Shown: positions 22,085 to 34,542 of the stretch, one piece after another
Numbering within the stretch: the first letter of the stretch is position 1
Layout of the letters: every line of letters starts with the position of its first letter
Assembly (NCBI GenBank): GCA_033439255.1
Contig: CM065880.1
Span: 2,604,001 to 2,668,000, forward strand
DNA length: 64,000 nucleotides
Reading direction: 5' to 3'
Origin: Hericium rajendrae
Taxonomy: Eukaryota > Basidiomycota > Agaricomycetes > Russulales > Hericiaceae
The notes under the pieces: model-generated
Databases searched by the model: none
What the model was told of the DNA's origin: nothing
The model's input: the letters and a program-made list of their open reading frames with translations, nothing else
Program-made: the position numbers and the translations under genes

Positions 22085-22443
22085 TATTCAGTTAGACAGA
22101 ATTATTCTGAAGCTGTAGTAAGGCCTGACAGAATTAATCTGTCAGCTTAAGGATCAGCCACATTACGGTTCAAACCATAACAGGTTCTCCCAGCGTAGTA
22201 CAGATTGAACCGTAATGAAAGGTCCTGGGCTGCGTAGTCTAGCAAAACTATGTAAACACCGGGAATCGAACCTAGGACAGTTCACCGGCTTCATCATGAA
22301 TGCAGACACAAGTAACCACTGAGCCAATATGCTGTTGAAGTTAAGATAAATGTATGCATTATGAGCCATAACCTAGCGAAAATATCGACTTAGCAACATA
22401 TTCGTGGGTCATGACCTGGACGGATAAATTCGTAATTACAGCT
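22085..22443 (+). repeat. Single arm related to FB-A
   Basis: This stretch matches the left arm of the foldback element at 4297-5230, from the TTCAGTTAGACAG end to the ATTACAGCT region, including the tRNA-like part in reverse (B box complement near 22263, A box complement near 22311). There is no second arm. It is either a solo arm or the monomeric, SINE-like source unit. Confidence 0.65.
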
Positions 22444-22445
22444 AG

Positions 22446-22566
22446 GCGGCGCTATCAGATCTCCAGGATTCGAGCACGTTCCTCGACACGTTCAACTCTT
22501 TCAAAGATCCAGCCTTCCCGGAGGACGCTACGAGCATCGATTGCTTTAAGCTCAAGGCTTCCTAAC
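22446..22566 (+). pseudogene. Short C-terminal coding remnant
   Basis: A frame without a start reads ALSDLQDSSTFLDTFNSF...IDCFKLKAS and ends at TAA. It looks like the natural end of a protein whose upstream part has been lost at the border with the foldback arm. Family not recognised. Confidence 0.3.
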
Positions 22567-23329
22567 ACGTGCGAGGGAGTGATGGATCCGGAGCCACAGG
22601 ATCGCCCAGTACATCCAAATCGAAGGACCGTCATGTCTTCCAGCGAAGCTGAATTGACATATCTCCGGCATTTGATGGCGCCTTGGTCTGAATTTACTTT
22701 GTCTTCTAAAAATTTCGTTGGGCTTCTCATCTAAGTAACCACAATCTGTCAAGATCAAGTTTGTTCCTTGCTACCCGCTCGCCCATCATCAGCCGTGTCA
22801 TGGAAGCACGAGCGATCTCCGTATCCAAACGTCAAGAAACAATGATGCACGGCCGATGAAACATAGGAAACATATCATAAAAATAAGCTCTGTCGTCTCT
22901 TCCATTCAATCAGTGACGACGCTCATGATCAACATGTGGAGATGCGTCCGTGAGTCTTTCAATCAATTTTGGAATAAACCATGCAGACACGGATAATTTG
23001 GTGAGAACGTCCTAGATACGGCGCATTGAAGCATCATCAGCGCCCAGCGTCGCTCGATATCACTTCGACGCTCGCCCCATGCTCTCAGACAGTTCAAGTC
23101 GGACGCCTAAGAACGGAGATAATTGTGAAGTTATATTGATTAGTGGTCTACATCAATTCGTGAGCGGCGCTGTCGGCGGCCAAGGTTACAGTACATTATC
23201 AAGCGTCAGGTCTCGAGATCGTATACAAGTATAATGGCAAGATTTGATAAATCAAAGCATAGAGCATGTTTGAACGAAAGCAGGCAGTTCTCAGCCACGG
23301 AGACATTAGATGACAGGCGATGGCACAAG
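22567..23329. other. Intergenic
   Basis: Nothing recognisable between the remnant and the 3' end of the oxygenase gene. It presumably includes the 3' UTR of the gene on the minus strand. Confidence 0.4.
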
Positions 23330-26300
23330 TTATGCGTCGTTGAACTAGTTGACCATCAGCAACGTCGCAGAAAACACGGAGGGACTTTACTCACCTGGAC
23401 GACCATCGACGTTGGGAAGGGCGTGATGACACCGTTGATGTCCACGTACATCTGCTGCGGGATGCCACCCACGGTCTGTGTGAACCTGCAGATCGCAAGA
23501 ACGATGAGTCTTCTACATGATCAACCGTGCAAAGATACCCAACGGACCTGTTGAGCCTGCCAGATTGCATGTTCGCCCGGCCCAGGTTCTTAAGGCTAAA
23601 GATGGTGTGCAGGATGCGAGGAGTAACCTGTAGGGACATACAATCAGCACATGTCGACGTGATAGCATACGAGCGACGTACCCTGTCGAACAACCTTGCA
23701 TTCAAGAGCCTGTAAGTCAAGACGCACGACTCAGCACGGCTCAAGAATAGAAACTGGGAAAAACGCACCCCTTTTGGTCAAAGCCAAACACGCCATCGGT
23801 GGATGCAGGCCTCAGGCTCTGGGACCACGACCCTGGTATGAAGATCCGTAATTTATTTGAAGGGGGTTCATGACTTACATCGAGGTTGGCCTCGATGAGG
23901 CTCGCATAGACAGCCTGTCCCTCCGCTACCTTCTGACCACCAACCGTCATTGACGACGCCGCGGTACGACGTATGCTGGAGATCTACAGGGCGGTCAGAG
24001 TTTATCACACGATAGTCAAAAGGAAACCTACGGGAGGATCATTTCCTATAGCGACAACATCAGCTCAGGATTAAGAATAGGGAAGATAATTTATACGCAC
24101 TCAATGCCTCGTAAACAAGGTCCATCACCGCCTTGTCACCATCCAAGGAACCGTCGGCCGTATGCTTGACGATCTGAGACCGCTGTGCCAGCCTTGCATC
24201 GTCCAGGAAATAGTTCACGACGTGGATGAGGGCTTTCGAGAATATCGGTGCTGTCGGGACAACTTCTGCAATGAGACTTGCAGCCAGGCCATCCGCCTTG
24301 GTGCTGCCGCGCTCCGTCGAGCTAAGCACTTTCAGGAAAGCGTCGCTGTGGTCGCTGCGGTCCCAGATAGTGTGGTCAATACGATCTTTGATCGCACCCG
24401 TGATCTGAAATTTTTTTAGCACATTGCTGTAGAGAGAAAGCAATGTACTTACGCCTCCATTGATGCGGGAAATGTGATTACGGACGCTATCCAGAATCGT
24501 CTTCGAAACGCTCTCAGCCCGATCACGCAGCGTCCATTCGTTGACAGGATCCATGTCGAAGTAGACGAAACTATATCTGGGTAAGTACTTGATCTCGTGA
24601 ATGGGGCATAAGAGCTTACTTCGATATGTCCTTGAACATGCCGAGCAGCTCTTGTTCCCTGAAGATGCCACGGGGATTGGCATCACTCTTGATAGGAAGA
24701 CCGACCTATGACATAGCCAATGATTATGGAATGAAATGCAGTCAGTGTTGGGAACGGCTCACGATATCATTTGCCAGCCAAAGCGCAGGAAGTAGATTCA
24801 AGACATCTTTCACGATGTCCACATACTTCGTGCTGGAACCAACACCCTTGATCGCCTTCGCCGCAATAAGCGACGAGGTGATATCAGCCATGGACTTGAC
24901 AGCCTTGTCCACCTGCGTCTCGGCGAACAGCGCATTCTCCACCTGCGAAGACACCACCAGCGCCCACCCGCCGGGAGTGACGGGCGTAACGGGCGTCACA
25001 GCCGTCGGCCCGACGCTCGTGTCCACCGGCCCCAGGAGCAGCGCGACCTTCGCGCCCGCGTCGCTTTCGAACTGCTTTTCGTCCGCCGCAACGCGCTGCG
25101 CCTCCGCGAAGCTCTTCACGACGACGTCCGGGCCCACCGGCACCGCGGGCCGTGACCACGCGTACTTCGCGACGACGTTGTTGGGCAGCTCCGCGGCGAA
25201 CGTCTTCATCGCGTCCGGGACCATGAACGGGAAGTGCGCATACGCAGAGCCGGGCGGGTAATACTCCGGCAGGTGGCGGAAGAGCAGCTTCGTGAGCATG
25301 CCGCCGTACGAGCCATCATTGTCGTTCACCTTGCAGTCCTGGTAGCCCCAGTTCGTCAGGTTGAACGCTGCAAGATCCGTGTGTCAGCGGGCCGTCTGGA
25401 CCGGGAGCGGCCTTTCGAAGACGAGATACGCACGCGTGAAGTCGACGGAGAGGAAGCGGTCTCCGCGGGTCAGGCAGACCGCGTCGGCGAGAATAGCTCG
25501 CGAGATGGTAAATCCGGGGCATAACCCCGCACCAGGCATCGGCACCTTCGTTTTCTCAGCTTGCAAGCCCACGTGTAGCTCCAAGTTGTCGATATGGTGG
25601 TATAAAGACTCCGCGGCCGTCTATCGAAGCGCAGAATGAGCACTCGGAAAACAAGCGGAATGATATGAAGGGGTGGGATCTCACATAGATTTCGGGATCC
25701 GGATTCCACTCTTTAAAGGTACCGTACGCTACAAGCAGGTGGTCAGACGGGCATCACTCTTCTTAAACAAGACATGCGTACGCTTTAGGCCCATGAACGA
25801 CCTAAACTCGTTCAGCTGGTAGGAAGGTCAGCCTGCAAACGTCGGTCCGGAAGGGACTATTCGTACCGAGCACGTTCCCCACGTCCTCGCTTGCTCGATG
25901 CTGAGCAGCTCGATGACACGCAGAACCTCCGGTGTGCCACGAGCCTTGAAAGCGCTCGCCGGAGCCTCCGTAGCATCCTGCAGAATCTTCGCGAGGTCCG
26001 CGTTGGAGAACCGGCCATTTGCGTCTCGCGTCAGGCTGTCACCATCTGTAAGCAGTCATCTTGAACAAAAGAAGAACAACGTATCCATACTTGCTGAATG
26101 TCCATTTTCTGACGTCCGGATCAGGCTTCATGGCCTTTCGAGCAGCCATGGCAAACTCTTGAACTGAGATCTGAATGTCACGAAACATGTGTCAAAAAGC
26201 ACCGTACGCAGACGGGGATGGGAACTTACTGTCTTGTAATCTGCGCCCTGGAATTTGTTGGTGAAAATCTGTTCCGTCCAGGCTGTATCCTGCTCGGACA

Positions 26301-27745
26301 GCGTCGCGTGCCAGCGATACAGAAGGTTGAACTCAATAGACACGACATTGCCTTCGCCGCGCGGCGTCACCTCGTGATTCGCGTCGCGTATGTTCTGCAT
26401 GGGCCTATGAGCATTGCAACACATGTCAAAGCAAAGAGACAACGAACCATCAGGGGATCCAGCCGCCAGGTGTGACCGTCGCGGACGAGGCCCAGAATGG
26501 CGCCGACGTAGTCGCCGAGGATGATCTGCATAAAGAAACCGGCGTTGACGAGGCGCGCGCGCTGGAAGATTTCCTCATCCTGCGCGCGGCGTTTCGCCTC
26601 GTCAGCCGGCGGGGGCGTCGTGAAGGTCCCGCGCTCGTTGATGCTGAGTATCTTCTCGGCGATAAACTGCAACGCGCTCGATCAGGTGTTCGGGCCGATA
26701 AGCGACAAGCAACGTACATTGTGGTTGCGGCTGAGGAGCACGAGCAGCGCGCAGACGGATGGCGGCATCATGAGCAGCCTGCTGTCCGCAAACACATCGT
26801 CCCAAAGCCGGCCCGTGCCGTCCTTCCGGCGGATGCGGTCGACTTCCGCCTGCGAGCTGCCGTACAGCGGGCTCAGGTCGAGGTAGCTGCTCGCGTCGTT
26901 CTGCGTCCAGTCCTGCGTGTTGGTATTGAAGATGCTGTGGATGACGAGGTCCGCGAACGCGAAGAAGAGCGAGGAGATGCCGCCCGGATGCGGCACGAAC
27001 TTGTCGCGCTTGAGGAGCGTGTCGAAGACGAGGTTCGCGTCCGGAAGACCTGCTGGAGATAGACATTTGAGGGAGGGCACGGAGCGCGCGTAGGGCGAGC
27101 GGGCTTTGCCCATGTTTGGGGTGAGTGGGTTGTAGTTAGAGCCATCTGCAGAGCGGAACGCGTATGTGACGGAATGGGTCGAGTCCGCCTGGAGTAATGG
27201 CGGCGTCTGTCCTTGAGGGACGGCAAGGTATCCGCTTGGCGGATGCGGGAGGTCCTTGTACACTTAGACACGCAGAGTCGATTAATGAGCGACGGAAAGA
27301 GAGAAATGCACGAGACTCACAAAGGCTGATGACGAATTGTTGCATCTTCGCCGCGGTGGGAGAGTCCTTAGGGAGTCTCGCCATAATCGTCAAGAGTTTC
27401 TCAAGCTGCATCGCCGTTCAGAACGTGTCCACGCGACATCTAGAGCTGATCTGATACGCACTAAGAACTTGCTGTCGTCGACACCGACGCCGTCCATGTT
27501 CATGAAGGCATCGGTGAAAGCGGGCTTCACTCGCGATCAGCGATGGACACCACCAGCAGTGCCCGTGGACTTACGATATCCGAAAGTGAGAATGGATTGC
27601 CATGGTCGAGCACGTATTGGAGATCACGGATGTCCGTCTCCAACCACGAGTTTGTCGGGCGAGCACCGTTCAAGTCAACGGGGGCGACCATGTCCCCGAC
27701 GAACTTGGCACCATTTTCGAGAGGCTTGAGGTTGATTGAGGGCAT
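23330..27745 (-). CDS. ppo-like: Ppo-type fatty-acid dioxygenase, P450-like C-terminus
   Basis: A linoleate diol synthase / psi-factor-producing oxygenase homologue: an N-terminal haem peroxidase-type dioxygenase fused to a cytochrome P450-like domain, which oxidises unsaturated C18 fatty acids to oxylipin signals. It starts at ATG 27745 (MPSINLKPLENGAKFV), ends MVVQFNDA at TAA 23330-23332, and is cut by many 50-60-nt introns. The dioxygenase domain shows ADLVIHSIF (distal histidine region), SSYLDLSPLYG, and YRWH, which holds the catalytic Tyr and proximal His. The P450 part keeps the ExxR helix (EALRNDPP, across an intron). At the haem-thiolate loop it reads FGFDQKGLLNARLF, with no Cys where P450s have FxxGxxxCxG. 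As in known 10R-dioxygenases of PpoC type, the second domain may therefore be inactive. No break is seen. Confidence 0.92.
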
Positions 27746-29940
27746 GCTGAGGGTATATAGTGGTATAGGGAAGTGATAGATGAAAATAGCATGATAGCGC
27801 GAAGGCGGTTTTATACCGCAGATTCTTGGAGAGATCAGTCAGTGCCGGTGCAGGCTGGCCGATCTGGTGGTTGGAGTCGAGACGAGCCTGAGGCAAATGG
27901 AGATCATCTCAGCCTAGCCATCTATCGCGATCTTGACATGCAGTCCGTTGCAGTCACAGTTACCCGAGCCTTCTCTCAATCATACTCCAGTCATACTCCC
28001 CCATCTGGCGCCCTTTGCTGTCCGTTTTGGTGCGTTTTCCCGGTCCACCGACGAAATAAGACATCATAAACGATGGCTGTCCCCCTGATGCATGAGCATC
28101 GACCGACAAACACCGCTTTTCTTCATCAAGTCGCCTACAAAGGCCCTTGGTACCGGCACCGGTTTGGGCGTCAAGAATTCGATAAATTGCTATGCAGAGA
28201 TAGAGTAGGTGTGCCAGACGCTGGAGTCGCCACAGGCAAGCCAAGTACTAGGTACGGTGGCCTACTTGAATTCGACTGCGAGTCATTGACTGTGCAACTG
28301 AGCCAGGTATCGCAACTAACTATTGCGGGCGCGTTACTTGCTCTTGCAGCAGTTGCAGTATCTGACAGCGCATCTGACATTGACGCTTACACCCAAGGCA
28401 CTGGAGAAGATATCATATTTAGGACCTAATAGCGTCACCACCCTCCGGGAGTTCCTGGCATCTCCTCCCGGTCGTCGTCGCGAAACTCGTCGTCTAAGCG
28501 TATCGGTTTACGGAGTGCCTCTTACTTCTTCCAGCCGATCTCATCGATCAGCGACACTAAAATTGACTCCGGAGAGCTCCGGAGCAGCACCGTTACGACA
28601 CAAGGGGAATATAGCCTTTCAGCCTTACCACTCGTGTGTAGGGTTAGCCGTGCACAAGTCAGTGCATCGAAGGGTCGCAGAGAACCGCGCCGCTGGGCAG
28701 GGCGGTCATGACAGATAGCAATGAAACTATTCACTGGATTATGAGCCGCACCTAAGATATAATCTGTCATTGAATCATCTTTCACCGTGGGGAATGGGCG
28801 GCATGATAGATGCGGGCCACCATCATATTGCACTGTGCCATCCCGTCAGATCACGCTCATATGGATACCACAAAGATACCAGCCCCCGTCAACAGCCCGA
28901 AAGTCGAAGCCATCAGGCTCCCATGGCGCGCTCTCCCCGAGAAGGCACATTCATACGCCGACGCATCTGCCCCGAATTAGCGTGAGTGAAGCAAAGCACG
29001 CACATGGCGGGATCGGTGCCCGCGGGGTACGGGGTGTATCTGTAAACGAAACAAGAAGAACTTGGAGTATTCTTGGAACGGACAGCAAGGGTTTCTCAAG
29101 CTCCATAGGATGCCACCCGCCTGCATATAGCAACATCAGCGCTAGGCCCCTAAAGAAAGGGCGGCTGCATCGAAAGGGCCAAACGGCGACGAGCCAAAAC
29201 ATACCCTGCAAGGGTGAGATCAATTCCCTTGCAGGCCGATGGGGCGTACCTAAAGGTATAATCTTGCAGAGATGAAAGCCGGTCAGTCGCGGAGCGCCTG
29301 TGTTGCGGCCGGCGGGATATGCAGCGCGCTCTTCCCGTCTCATCCGCTGTTGTCAACTGGAGATAAGTAACGGGAAGTACTCACGAAGGCCCGTACGCCG
29401 ATAACCCCATGGATGACTTGACTCGAAAGTCTCAGTTACACATGTCGGCAGTCCGTCCAAGCCATTCATGGTACTTCACGACCCGGGGCAAGAAGCATGA
29501 CGATCGCGCTATGCGCGGCTGCCCAATAGTGGCTCCGAAATTGAGGCGCACAAGCAGTTTCAGCACAGACGGATGGCGGATCTTGACAGTGGGGTAATCT
29601 AGCGGGACGGACGATATATCGAAATGCAGAATGCCGAGACGGCAATCAGTCGTATCGCAATATTTCTGCATGATGACGGTCATGAGGGACCTCAGGCGCG
29701 TCCCGCGTCGTGCAAATGGCAGTGTCATGGCCCTGAAACATACATAGGCAGCTGCCCGGCGGGCATGCTGTACATACATGACGAGATGTCCATTGCAATC
29801 TTCACAGATCGAGATGATGAGCGCGACGAGGAGGCGAACAGGAGTTCTCACCACGAGCATCTGTGTTGCCATCCATCTACCACCGTGCCTTCCGGTGCGA
29901 CCTATGTAGATGGGAAGAAGCCGCACTGAGAAAATCATAC
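27746..29940. other. Intergenic, no gene recognised
   Basis: Contains the presumed promoter of the oxygenase (a short TATA-like TATATAGTGG at about 27755). Several open frames of 60-168 codons cross it on both strands, the longest at 29432-29938 on the minus strand, but none has a recognisable domain or clear exon structure. Confidence 0.4.
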
Positions 29941-30974
29941 AAAGTGTCCACCCATCTCATTCGATGCAAATACAGTAGACGTGTACTGCAGACTTGGCAG
30001 ATACTGATGATGATCCGCGATGTCGATGTGGACAGCATGACACCAAATGCTAGTAAGGCGCCGGCATCGGAGCGCTGGAGATGGAGATATGTTTCTATCG
30101 TTCTTCCACCCTCCCCATCGGCCGTCAAATGGTCACCGGTAAAGTCCTGGAAGTGATAAATGGAATATTCGGCGTTTCAAACTCAAGAGGACGGCAGTGT
30201 GCAGGGCTGGACAAGAGGAGAAAAAATAGAGGTTGATCAAACGAACATGTAGCGCCCGGACCGAGCGGCCCGCCCGAAGTTGGGTTCAGTTTGCTTCCGT
30301 TCGGCCACCTCGATAAATGACGCTCGACCACTATCTGCCATCACCTGCCCTCATCTGCTTTGCACGAATTCTTTCCTCCTGGATGCTCGCATCTTTCAAA
30401 TCTTCACCCTCGAACCTGGATGCTTGACGCCATGGAATTTCTCAGCCACTCGTGACGCGGAGGAAAGCTACCCTAGTACCCACAGACGCTCGACTGTGGC
30501 CACTTCGATATAATTGTACGTGACGGTCTCCGAGATTGTCTGAACGATCTCGTCCTCGTCATTTTCGTTGAGTGGTTTTATAAACTGAATGAAGGCTTGC
30601 ACCAGCTATCCGAGCCGTCCGATCAGCCCCGTTGTGCTCGATTAGCGTCGGGCATTCGGGGGGACGCTGCGACAGGTATGGTCCGCTGGCTCGCACTGAC
30701 AGGACTTCGTGTTTACAGCATTCCACGCCGCACAAAATTCCTTCTTCCGAGAAAGAGGGTAAGTGCGGTTTAAACGCCCGCGTTGTCAGTTTGTTCGGCC
30801 CGATTCGTCATGTGCCCCAGCAACGTTCAACGTTCAATATTCAATGCTCAGCGCTCAACTTCGACATTGTTGGCCAACTAGTAGAGCAGATTCGGGACTT
30901 TCAATCAATCACTCCTCTGTTGTATTGATACTTGTTTATTAGGTTTTATCTTAGACCGAAAAAATGTTATTGAT

Positions 30975-31320
30975 GGGCATGCAATTCGGCAGGATACACC
31001 ACTACGAGGCCTGGCGACCACATGCTGGGCGAGCTGCTCGCGGTCAAGCTTGTGAACGTCAGTATACGCGTCAAAGTCGTCTCGCCGGGCACATTCCCAT
31101 CCGAGATGAACGACGTCACAAGCGTGCGTTCGCTAGGCCACTCCAATAGAGTCAAGGCCGCAGTGCCCTTGGGGCCCAACGGGGGGCGGATGACACCGCA
31201 GATGTACTCTTTTGGTTGTCGAGCAAGGCGGTCGCGTATGTCACTGGTCAGAAGATCCACGTGGATGGCGGGATCGTGCTCGTTGTAAACGGCCGTTTTA
31301 AGCTGAACGATGAACACAGT
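30975..31320 (+). pseudogene. SDR C-terminal fragment (D1)
   Basis: The tail of a short-chain dehydrogenase/reductase: HMLGELLAVKLVN, IRVKVVSPGTFPSEMNDV and, after a frame change, AYVTGQKIHVDGG, the usual C-terminal SDR sequence. The nucleotide-binding half and the catalytic YxxxK are missing. It matches the tail at 56222-56420 and marks the start of the close duplication. Confidence 0.75.
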
Positions 31321-31926
31321 ACTTGGTCGCGGAGGCAAGTTGAATATCGTTCTTCTTTTTGCCAATGCGACGCGTTCTGGGAGGCATTGCTACGTTGGAT
31401 TCAGCCGTGTAGTTTCCATTTTGAGAGGCCTTGTCTTCGACTCAAGCGCCCAATAGTGCTCCAGCAGCATATCCAACGAGCTCATTATGATCTTCGAGGC
31501 GTTTAGGGCTGGTGGGTCACTTTTTCTTCTGTGAGAGCAAGGAGGTATATTGACCACTCACGTCAGGTTTGGCTTCCGCATCTCGAGCACAACTCGAGCA
31601 TACCTTGTTCCACGAAGGCAACTCGCAAATCATAAGCGCCGAAGTTGACATCACCTTCAAGTCGTCCGAGATAGGCGTTTCTTGTCACTACACAATGTGC
31701 CATGTCGTGTCCGTATACCTCCATGACAACGGACTGTTGTTCTAGAAAATAGGTGAGTGCGTACAAGATCTCAGTCTGCCGTTCCTTGGCGCTGTGGATC
31801 CCTATAGGGTCTGAATCCCAGAGGCGCACTCGCCAAGTGCGGACAACGGCATGCATTGTCTGCAGTTGAACATCTTGTTCTCTCTGCTGCCTTGCTATGA
31901 ATCTTTGTTCTGAGAAAAGCTAGGTG

Positions 31927-31954
31927 ATGTGCAGCTGGACGTATTAAATCGGTA
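31927..31954 (+). promoter_or_regulatory. Family C leader unit (copy 2)
   Basis: Upstream frame MCSWTY (31927-31947) overlaps TATTAAATCGGTATG and lies about 50 nt before the family C start at 31998. Same unit as at 18389-18415. Confidence 0.5.
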
Positions 31955-31997
31955 TGGTCGGGCCCGTGAAAGTCAAAACAATCAGGTCACGAACAAG

Positions 31998-33784
31998 ATG
32001 TCTAGCAATCCTCGGCCCACCAAACGCTCCAGGAATGATGTCTCACAACAGGCAGGGGCTTCAGATGCACCGGAGGCTGGTCCTTCGACTGGGCCGGGCA
32101 CATTTGAAGGAAACGAAACTGGACCGCCGGCAGGACCGTTCGAACCGAGCCCATGCCATATCGACTTTGCCGCCCTAGAGGACAACAGGCAAATCTCTAG
32201 CTTCCGTGTACGTAGTTCGACAGTGACTGATGCCTGGTTTAACAGCGGTCATGAAGGAGATGGAAAAGATACCACCCAGCCAGGAGCAACGAATAACCTT
32301 GCTTCTGGTCCGACAAGCACGTGAGCTCGCATTCAGTTGGTTATCTAGGATATACATCATTGATGTAACGAGAGACAGTTACTTGGATCAAAGCTCAACA
32401 GAACATGCATACCCTCCGATCTTTGGACCACCAAATCTTCATGGATTTGAACAGTGCGTCGGTCGATTTATCGTCCGTATCTGTCATTTAATGTGAAAAA
32501 TGCAGACAACACTATCATCACTCTCTGCTGGGACCAATCCCGATGTCAACGCACGAACAAAAGCAGGCCCGGCCTGCTGAATACCCTCGCCTTTTCCTCG
32601 ACACTCGTTCATCTGGCAGTCTCGCAGCCACACATACTCAGCCGCCGGACGTCTACACAGCCATATCACCATCTTTATTGACTGTCAATCCGTCTTTTGG
32701 CTCGCCTGGGCCCAGTGGTCAAGCGATCGCTTCTGGCGAAGGCAAAGTCAAGGGAGCATCAGGGCATCGAGGCCGCAAGCGCAAGGCGATAGACGAAGAT
32801 GCGGGGGAAGAGGACTCGGCTCCATTACCAGTGCAGCCTCATCCTTATCCTCGACCTATGCCGGGATACGTCTACGTTCCAGTGGGATCGCTCGGTCAGC
32901 AGCAGGTTGGGCCTGCTGTATATCTCCCATCGTATGGCAATCATGCAGGTGTTCCCACTCTGATGCCGGGTGTCCCAGCCTCAGCTTCGGCGCCTCCCTT
33001 CACCATGTATCCTTCCCAGCCGGCATATGGATATTCTGCGCCTGACATTCAAGCTTCCGCACCGTCGGCTCTTTTGCGCTCAGACCAACCTGCTCCAGGC
33101 GGCCTTAGGAGGTCGCCTCGCCTAGTCAGTCGTAGGCAAAGTGAAGACGGCGAAGAAGCCTCAGAGGGCGATGGCTCGCCCATTCCACGACCGGCACCAC
33201 CGGTCGCCTCGCCCTCCGCTCCTCCAGCTACTCGGTCTGAAAGAGGAAAGAGCTACAGGAAAAAGATTGCACAGAATCAAAGAGACCTGAAGGTCGATCA
33301 TTTCTTGATCTTAAACGATCTACTGGAGGATTATCGTGTCGTCATCGTTATTGACAATGGGAAGGGAAAAAAGTGGACGCCACAACAGCAGATATTACAA
33401 AGTGGTACGTGTTCGGCACTGCATGAACCTGTCAAGCACATGCTTAATTATGACTTCGTCTTAGCGATTTCATATGTACAAAACGTGCAGGAGGTGCGCA
33501 ATGGAGTCATGGTAGAGCGCGATGAAGCACAGGTAGAGTGTCAAGCAGCGAGGGCGGAACTTGTGCAAGAGAAGGCGGAACGTGTGCAAGAAAGGGAACG
33601 ACTCGAGCAAGATAACGCAGCCTATCGGGAAGAGAACAAAGAGCTCCGTGTTGCCGTCAAGAATTGCCATCTAGGCCTCATGGCGAAGGAAGCCAAGTGC
33701 ACTGAGTTGGAAACACAGGTCCACACATTGAAGGGGAAAGTGACGGAACTGCAGAGACAAATTGATGAATTCAACCGTAGTTGA
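31998..33784 (+). CDS. Family C protein copy 2 (NLS + coiled coil)
   Basis: Unknown family. Exon 1 starts MSSNPRPTKRSRNDVSQQAG. One or two short exons follow, then the long exon from about 32560. This encodes a Pro/Ser-rich disordered region with GRKRKAIDEDAGEED (basic nuclear-type signal), YVYVPVGSL, GLRRSPRL, and a more conserved segment RKKIAQNQRDLKVDHFLIL. An intron at 33405-33464 is conserved in all family C copies. After it comes a coiled coil rich in Glu/Gln/Arg (ERDEAQVECQAARAELVQEK...), ending VTELQRQIDEFNRS. Disordered, nuclear and self-associating behaviour is inferred from composition. It converges on the family B gene at 33868-34359, 84 bp away. Confidence 0.68.
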
Positions 33785-33867
33785 TACTTTGTTGTACCTA
33801 TTATATAGCATCTATCTGTAGTTTTTGACTCACTAATATGTAGAACAGAAGACTTGAAAACACGCTG

Positions 33868-34359
33868 TCAATGACCCCTTGAATTCCGGTACAGAAGAGT
33901 GCGGTCCCTACAAAGTGCAATATTATGCGACGTAACCCTCATCCACATGTCGATATCGTCGCTGATCTTGGCCATCTCTTCGTCTGTCAGACCATGTTCC
34001 TTCTGTCGCTCAGCTAGAGTGACCTCGCCGCGCTGATCCCTTTCTGAAAAGGCCTTCTCACGTTCCCCCAGAGTATGCAGATGAGTGTTTATGCTTCGAA
34101 TTGTAGCCATCATTTCTTCGTGAGTAATTTCTCCACGGTCGTACCGTTCTCCCACAATCACTAAGTCAGGAGCTTGGGCTAAAAACTCTCGACGAGATAC
34201 GAAATGAAGGTCATCATGCGACGCTGGAAGGTTAAAATCAGACATCAGTAAAAACTGAAGACGTGGCGGCGCACTATGTCCCTGTGATCGAGACTCCTCC
34301 GAGCCGGGTGAATTTGCGGTAGCCAGTACATCAGGGAAAGCGTCACTTGCAGATGACAT
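33868..34359 (-). CDS. Family B protein copy 3
   Basis: Intact, 146 aa. Exon 1 is 34359-34275, the intron 34224-34274 (GTGCGC donor, TTCCAG acceptor), exon 2 34223-33868. The open frame also runs through the intron, but the family comparison favours splicing. The leader reads MSSASDAFPDVLATANS. The core shows FVSRREFLAQAPDL, RGEITHEEMM, RGEVTLAERQKEHGLTDEE, and the end NIALCRDRTLLYRNSRGH. Convergent with C copy 2 and head-to-head with B copy 4. Role unknown. Confidence 0.72.
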   Translation of the reverse strand: MSSASDAFPDVLATANSPGSEESRSQGHSAPPRLQFLLMSDFNLPASHDDLHFVSRREFLAQAPDLVIVGERYDRGEITHEEMMATIRSINTHLHTLGEREKAFSERDQRGEVTLAERQKEHGLTDEEMAKISDDIDMWMRVTSHNIALCRDRTLLYRNSRGH

Positions 34360-34497
34360 GTTCCGCTGGTGTAATATCAAATAAGACACCTTCAATGGAA
34401 GCGAGTCAGTCATAGTCAACAGCAGTAGAGCAGCTACACGGACCTTCCTCGCAGTTAAGTTCTCTAGTCCAGAATGTGACATGCCCACCGTGATCCT

Positions 34498-34542
34498 TTT
34501 TATACTGTGGTCGCAATCGCAATAGGCTCGTAGCAAAGCTCA
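34498..34542 (-). promoter_or_regulatory. Promoter motifs of family B copy 3
   Basis: On the minus strand TGAGCTTTGCTACG (34542-34529) precedes TATAAA (34503-34498), about 140 bp before the start codon; the same arrangement as for the other B genes. Confidence 0.55.

Noticed and set aside
29432-29938. A 168-codon minus-strand frame
   Set aside because: No recognisable domain and no supporting paralogue or exon signals; too uncertain to call.
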